NCBI GenBank assembly: GCA_946222885.1
Contig: CAMIAK010000021.1
Location: 1 to 17,730, forward strand
Source: an uncultured Nesterenkonia sp.
GTDB taxonomy: Bacteria > Actinomycetota > Actinomycetes > Actinomycetales > Micrococcaceae
Reading direction: 5' to 3'
DNA: 17,730 nt
The translations under genes were made by a program, and so were the position numbers. Positions 14,499-17,730 of this stretch are shown piece by piece. The notes beneath the pieces were generated by a model that saw only the letters and a program-made list of their open reading frames with translations, did no database searches and had not been told where the DNA came from. Within the stretch, counting starts at the first letter, position 1. The number at the start of each line of letters is the position of its first letter.

Positions 14499-15449
14499 AT
14501 GGATGCGGACACCACGATGCGCGCGGTCACCCAGAGCTCCCTCGGCGGTCCGGAGGTGCTCGCCGTCGCCGAGGCGCCTCGTCCTGAGCCGCGGACGAAC
14601 GAGGTCCTGGTGCGTGTGCGGGCCGCGAGCCTCAACCCGACCGATTGGAAGCACCGCGCCACCGGCGGATTCCTGGGCGAACCCCCGTTCACCCTGGGAT
14701 GGGACCTCTCCGGGGTCGTGGAGGCCGTGGGCGTCGGCGTCTGGCGCTTCCAGCCGGGCGACGAGGTCTTCGGCATGCTCCCCTATCCTTTCGGCCGCGG
14801 CTCCCATGCCGAGTATGTGACGGCGCCGGCGCGCATCTTCGCAGATAAGCCCGCTTCCCTCGATCACGTGGAGGCGGCGGCGCTGCCGCTGGTCTCGCTC
14901 ACCGCATGGCAGGCGCTGGTCGAGAACGCAGAGCTGCAGGCCGGCCAGCGCGTTCTGATCCATGCCGGGGCGGGCGGCGTCGGGCATGTCGCCATTCAGA
15001 TCGCCAAGGCGCGGGGCGCCTATGTGCTGGCCACCGGCAGTGCGGCGAAGCATGAGTTCCTCCACAGCTTGGGGGCGGACGAAGCCATCGACTACCGGAG
15101 CGTGGACTTCGCCGCAGCCGTAAGCGACGTCGACGTCGTATTGGACACCATCGGTGGGGACTATTCGACCCGCTCGCTGCGCATCCTCCGCCCGGGCGGC
15201 GTGGTGGTCTCGATCCTGCCCGTGGGTTCCGAGCGCTTCTACCGTGAGGCGGAGCAGCTGGGCGTCCGGGCCACCAGAATGCTGGTGGACTCCTCGCGCA
15301 GCGGCCTGGACGCCATCGCCTCGCTCGTCGAGGCCGGGGAGCTGCGCGCCACGATCGCGGGGACCTTCCCCCTGGAGCAGGTGGCCGAGGCTCACCGCCA
15401 CGGCGACACCAACCGCACCGCGGGCAAACTGGTCCTGACCATGGACTGA
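14499..15449 (+). CDS. Zinc-independent MDR oxidoreductase (quinone oxidoreductase-like)
   Basis: From ATG 14499 the product is 316 residues. Family sequence starts at MRAVTQSSLGGPEVL, and in-frame ATGs at 14454, 14487, 14490 and 14517 keep the true start open. A GroES-like domain covers about 1-130, with SLNPTDWK and GWDLSGVVEAVG typical of the quinone oxidoreductase branch. The cofactor domain has HAGAGGVGHVAIQIA (155-169), with AGAGGVG as nucleotide loop. The cysteine ligands of zinc alcohol dehydrogenases are absent. Such enzymes use NADPH to reduce quinones or activated C=C bonds; the substrate is unknown. DUF2243 follows after 26 nt with its own ribosome site. Confidence 0.88.
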   Translation: MDADTTMRAVTQSSLGGPEVLAVAEAPRPEPRTNEVLVRVRAASLNPTDWKHRATGGFLGEPPFTLGWDLSGVVEAVGVGVWRFQPGDEVFGMLPYPFGRGSHAEYVTAPARIFADKPASLDHVEAAALPLVSLTAWQALVENAELQAGQRVLIHAGAGGVGHVAIQIAKARGAYVLATGSAAKHEFLHSLGADEAIDYRSVDFAAAVSDVDVVLDTIGGDYSTRSLRILRPGGVVVSILPVGSERFYREAEQLGVRATRMLVDSSRSGLDAIASLVEAGELRATIAGTFPLEQVAEAHRHGDTNRTAGKLVLTMD

Positions 15450-15475
15450 CCCCGCGCTCGCAGGAGAGGAGCTCC

Positions 15476-15967
15476 ATGTCCAGGCCGGCGCCAGAGCAGA
15501 CCCCAGCTTTCCGAAGCGACCGGCGCACCGTGCTGTCCGGATTCCTGTTCGGGTGCGGGATCGCCGCGTCACTGATCGACCTCTTCATCTTCCATCTGGT
15601 GCTGCAGTGGCATCACTTCTATGACCGGTCCACCCATGAGGTCGCGCTGGTGGCTGACGGCTTCTTCCATGCCTTCGCCTGGTTCATCACCGTCTGGGGG
15701 CTGTTCCTGCTCGCCGATGTCCGCCGCCGGACGCAGCTGATGTGGAAAAGATGGCTTGCTGCGGTCGTCACCGGGGTGGGCGCCTTCCAGCTCTTCGACG
15801 GCGTGGTCAGCCACAAAGTGCTGGGCATCCATCAGATCCGCTACGGGGTGGATCTGCTGATCTACGACGCCGTCTGGATCGGCACGGCCATCCTGGCCCT
15901 GCTGATCGGCGTGCTGCTGCTCCGGCGAACACGACCGTCCCGGTCTTCCGCTGCCGGGAGAGGCTGA
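15476..15967 (+). CDS. DUF2243 membrane protein
   Basis: The 163-residue protein has four predicted membrane helices (about 19-40, 62-80, 92-110, 129-149). Conserved histidines lie in or next to them (His40, HH46-47, His65, His113, His119), in IDLFIFHLVLQWHH, DGFFHAF and FDGVVSHKVLGIHQ. This is the pattern of DUF2243, a family without a proven function. Histidines at these places suggest metal or heme binding. The ATG follows GGAGAGGAG. The CtaG-like gene starts 7 nt after its stop, so they should be co-expressed. Confidence 0.9.
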   Translation: MSRPAPEQTPAFRSDRRTVLSGFLFGCGIAASLIDLFIFHLVLQWHHFYDRSTHEVALVADGFFHAFAWFITVWGLFLLADVRRRTQLMWKRWLAAVVTGVGAFQLFDGVVSHKVLGIHQIRYGVDLLIYDAVWIGTAILALLIGVLLLRRTRPSRSSAAGRG

Positions 15968-15974
15968 GCCGAGC

Positions 15975-16796
15975 GTGGCACAGCACCATCATCAGGAGCA
16001 GAACGCGGGCGAACCTGCCTTCGACGATCCTCTGTCCTGGGAGGTCTTCGAACTCTCAGTCCTCGCCGGTCTGGTGATCGCCGCACTCGGATACGGGCTG
16101 GGCCTCTGGCGAGCACGAGGACGCGGGACGTGGCCGGCCCATCGCATGGTCTGCTGGTATCTGGGGCTTCTCTGCACAGGTGCTGGGCTCGTCGGACCGG
16201 TGGCCGCCGCTGCCCACACCAGCTTCACCGCGCATATGGTCACACACCTGCTGATGGGGATGATCGGCCCGCTGCTGCTGGTTCTGGCCGCCCCGGTCAC
16301 GGTGGCGCTGCGCGCTCTGCCGGTGAGGGCAGCCAGAGTTCTGAGCCGGCTGCTCCGTGGGCCCTGGGTGCGTCTGGTCACCCATCCGGTGGTCGCCGGA
16401 CTCCTCAACGGCGGTGGGCTCTGGCTGCTCTACACCACGGAACTGTTCGGCCTGATGCACGCCTCCGTGCTGGCGCATGCACTCTTCCATCTCCATATCT
16501 TTCTGGCCGCCTACGCGTTCACCTATTCGCTGATCGGCATCGACCCGGACCCTCACCGGGCCTCGTGGCGGCTCAGGGCGGCCGTGCTGATCGTCTTCAT
16601 CGCGGCGCATCAGATCCTGGCCAAACGGCTCTACGCCTACCCGCCCGAAGACGTGGACCCAGCTGACGCCGAGCTCGGCGCCCAGATCATGTTCTACGGC
16701 GGAGATCTCGTGGATGTGACACTCATCGTTCTGCTGTTCCACCGCTGGTACGTCTCCACGCGCCCACGAGAAGCCGCCCGCTATGCAGCAGCCTGA
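15975..16796 (+). CDS. CtaG-like cytochrome c oxidase assembly membrane protein
   Basis: Starting at GTG 15975, 7 nt after DUF2243, the 273-residue protein matches the Caa3_CtaG family: about seven helices and many histidines at membrane edges (HTSFTAHMVTH, 81-91; MHASVLAHALFHLHIF, 161-176; AAHQILAKRLYA, 211-222). Members are thought to help assemble the copper-containing caa3 oxidase. No oxidase subunit is in the window, so copper handling in another setting is possible. The His-rich N-terminus (MAQHHHQEQ) may bind metal. The nearest ribosome-site match (GGGAGAGG) lies inside the end of the preceding gene, fitting translational coupling. Confidence 0.88.
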   Translation: MAQHHHQEQNAGEPAFDDPLSWEVFELSVLAGLVIAALGYGLGLWRARGRGTWPAHRMVCWYLGLLCTGAGLVGPVAAAAHTSFTAHMVTHLLMGMIGPLLLVLAAPVTVALRALPVRAARVLSRLLRGPWVRLVTHPVVAGLLNGGGLWLLYTTELFGLMHASVLAHALFHLHIFLAAYAFTYSLIGIDPDPHRASWRLRAAVLIVFIAAHQILAKRLYAYPPEDVDPADAELGAQIMFYGGDLVDVTLIVLLFHRWYVSTRPREAARYAAA

Positions 16797-17165
16797 GCTC
16801 CCCTAGTCGGAGTCTGCCTCGAGTTTAGGTTCAGCGACGCCAGCAGGGCCTGCGGATCCGGACCTTTCTCTAGGCCTGACGGCGACAACTCAGGACATCA
16901 GCAGTCTCAGAAGTCCCAGTTCATCTCGACTGCGCTTATGTGGTGTCCCTGGGTCTCACTCAGCACGGGTTGGGAGAGCAGTCGGGGAAGTAACAGGACC
17001 CCGCCGCATCCTAAATAGAGCTCGTTCAGTCCCTTTGGTGTATCCCCGCGGATCGTTTGCCATGAAATGAGACTACAGCGACGAGAGGACACACGTGCTG
17101 AAGGGCCGGGAGGAAGCTCATCCAGCGTGGCAAGATTGACCTGAGTACCAAGTCAAGGGGTTCTA
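16797..17165. other. Intergenic region without a convincing gene
   Basis: About 370 bp of more mixed base composition than the preceding genes. A 61-codon minus-strand frame (17092-16907) has no family match I recognise, a weak ribosome context and no GC third-position bias. I see no tRNA, no repeat array and no strong terminator after the CtaG-like gene. The right end carries an operator-like palindrome and the ribosome site of the HNH gene. It may be the border between core chromosome and an accessory region. Confidence 0.6.
17136..17156. promoter_or_regulatory. Operator-like palindrome before the HNH gene
   Basis: TTGACCTG (17136-17143) and CAAGTCAA (17149-17156) are 8-bp arms with one mismatch around AGTAC. 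It ends directly at the AAGGGG ribosome site of the HNH gene. TTGACC itself also resembles a -35. Confidence 0.4.
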
Positions 17166-17720
17166 GTGGCGATTACGGAGAAGACCCGCAAAAACTTGTG
17201 GGCCAGATCTGGCAATCAGTGTGCCTACCCGGGGTGCGAAGAACCTCTCACTCGGGAAGTCGATGAGGTTGGCGGATCCTCCGAACCCGACCTACGCGGC
17301 CAGGAAGCCCACATCAGGTCTCGTAGTCCAAGTGGGCCCCGCTATGACCCCAGCTACAGCACCGAAAAGGTCGATTCAGCTGAGAATCTGCTTTTGCTAT
17401 GCCCCAACCACCATAGCGATGTTGATGCCAATACGGGCCAGGGATTCAGCATCCAAGATTTGGAACGCGCTAAGAAAGCTCATGAACGGCACCAAGGGCG
17501 ACTGCGTAACCTCGCTAGCGTGATCAACGCCTACCTTAGCGCCACTTACGCGAAGGAACAGGTGTTGAAGTTCAACCAGGTGGACTTACACACCCCGACC
17601 GTTGAAGCGACCTTTGTGGACGTCTTAGTCGGTGTGAGGCCTTCGTCGGGGCCGGCCTCACTGTTTGAGTCGATTTGTCGCGCGTCAGACTTAGTGGCAG
17701 GGCCGTTATGTAGGTCCTGA
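17166..17720 (+). CDS. HNH nuclease-domain protein, possibly truncated
   Basis: The GTG at 17166 follows AAGGGG by 5 nt and gives 184 residues. The first 110 residues form an HNH domain: Cys19 and Cys24 (CAYPGC), EAHI with His49, and ENLLLLCPNHHSDVD with Asn74, Cys79, His82 and His83, all ligands and catalytic positions present. LEERAKKAHERHQ-like helices close the domain (about 98-110). This form is typical of HNH domains at the N-terminus of larger defence effectors (for example Cap5 in CBASS, where a SAVED sensor follows). The remaining 70 residues (from about 112) match nothing I can name and end abruptly in a cysteine-rich tail. Codons are less GC-biased than the core genes, suggesting transfer. 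The stop lies only 10 bp from the window edge, so a frameshifted longer gene cannot be excluded. Confidence 0.85.
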   Translation: MAITEKTRKNLWARSGNQCAYPGCEEPLTREVDEVGGSSEPDLRGQEAHIRSRSPSGPRYDPSYSTEKVDSAENLLLLCPNHHSDVDANTGQGFSIQDLERAKKAHERHQGRLRNLASVINAYLSATYAKEQVLKFNQVDLHTPTVEATFVDVLVGVRPSSGPASLFESICRASDLVAGPLCRS

Positions 17721-17730
17721 AGGAGAGTCA

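Noticed and set aside
14424..15572. A 382-codon minus-strand frame opposite the MDR gene
   Set aside because: Antisense shadow; the MDR gene has domain signatures and the expected codon bias.
16907..17092. A 61-codon minus-strand frame in the right intergenic region
   Set aside because: No recognisable family, no good ribosome site and no coding bias; kept only as a possible remnant.
1..17730. CRISPR array or intact insertion sequence
   Set aside because: No evenly spaced repeats and no transposase or terminal inverted repeats were found.

Overview
This 17.7-kb window is high-GC DNA from an actinobacterium, most likely a member of the Micrococcaceae (Arthrobacter, Kocuria or Nesterenkonia-like). 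That placement rests on the strong G/C third-position bias, a mycothiol-dependent formaldehyde dehydrogenase (mycothiol is actinobacterial), a central-core RNase E, and the gene order rne-rplU-rpmA-obgE-proB-proA-nadD-rsfS. The genus is an inference; no rRNA is present.

Left edge (1-530): the tail of a large serine recombinase, visibly less GC-rich than its surroundings and with an in-frame stop at 4-6. It points head-on at an intact tRNA-Ala(GGC). A perfect 13-bp inverted repeat lies between them. This looks like the end of an integrated, probably decayed, mobile element.

Core block (577-10635, all minus strand): read in transcription order, rne, rplU-rpmA, obgE, proB, proA, a 61-residue membrane protein, nadD, an acidic tail-anchored protein, and rsfS, followed by the tRNA. 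It combines RNA turnover, ribosome assembly and silencing (L21, L27, Obg, RsfS), proline synthesis (ProB, ProA) and NAD synthesis (NadD). obgE/proB and nadD/tail-anchored gene overlap by 4 bp, suggesting coupled translation. Hairpins follow rne and rpmA, and a promoter-like pair lies before rplU. A roughly 400-bp gap separates rne from the divergent gene to its right.

Right block (11032-16796): a VKOR-family disulfide-forming membrane protein; a two-gene formaldehyde detoxification unit (S-(hydroxymethyl)mycothiol dehydrogenase plus a metallo-beta-lactamase-fold hydrolase); a strong bidirectional terminator; a lipoate/octanoyl-ligase-family protein on the minus strand; and a plus-strand run of a zinc-free MDR oxidoreductase, a DUF2243 membrane protein and a CtaG-like cytochrome oxidase assembly membrane protein.

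Right edge (16797-17730): about 370 bp without a convincing gene, of more mixed composition, then an HNH nuclease-domain protein preceded by an operator-like palindrome. Its codon use is less GC-biased, and it probably starts an accessory or defence region beyond the window. Most of the window is conserved chromosomal core. The best candidates for something new are the two edges, the tail-anchored acidic protein with its small membrane neighbour, and the regulatory sequences before rne and the mycothiol dehydrogenase.
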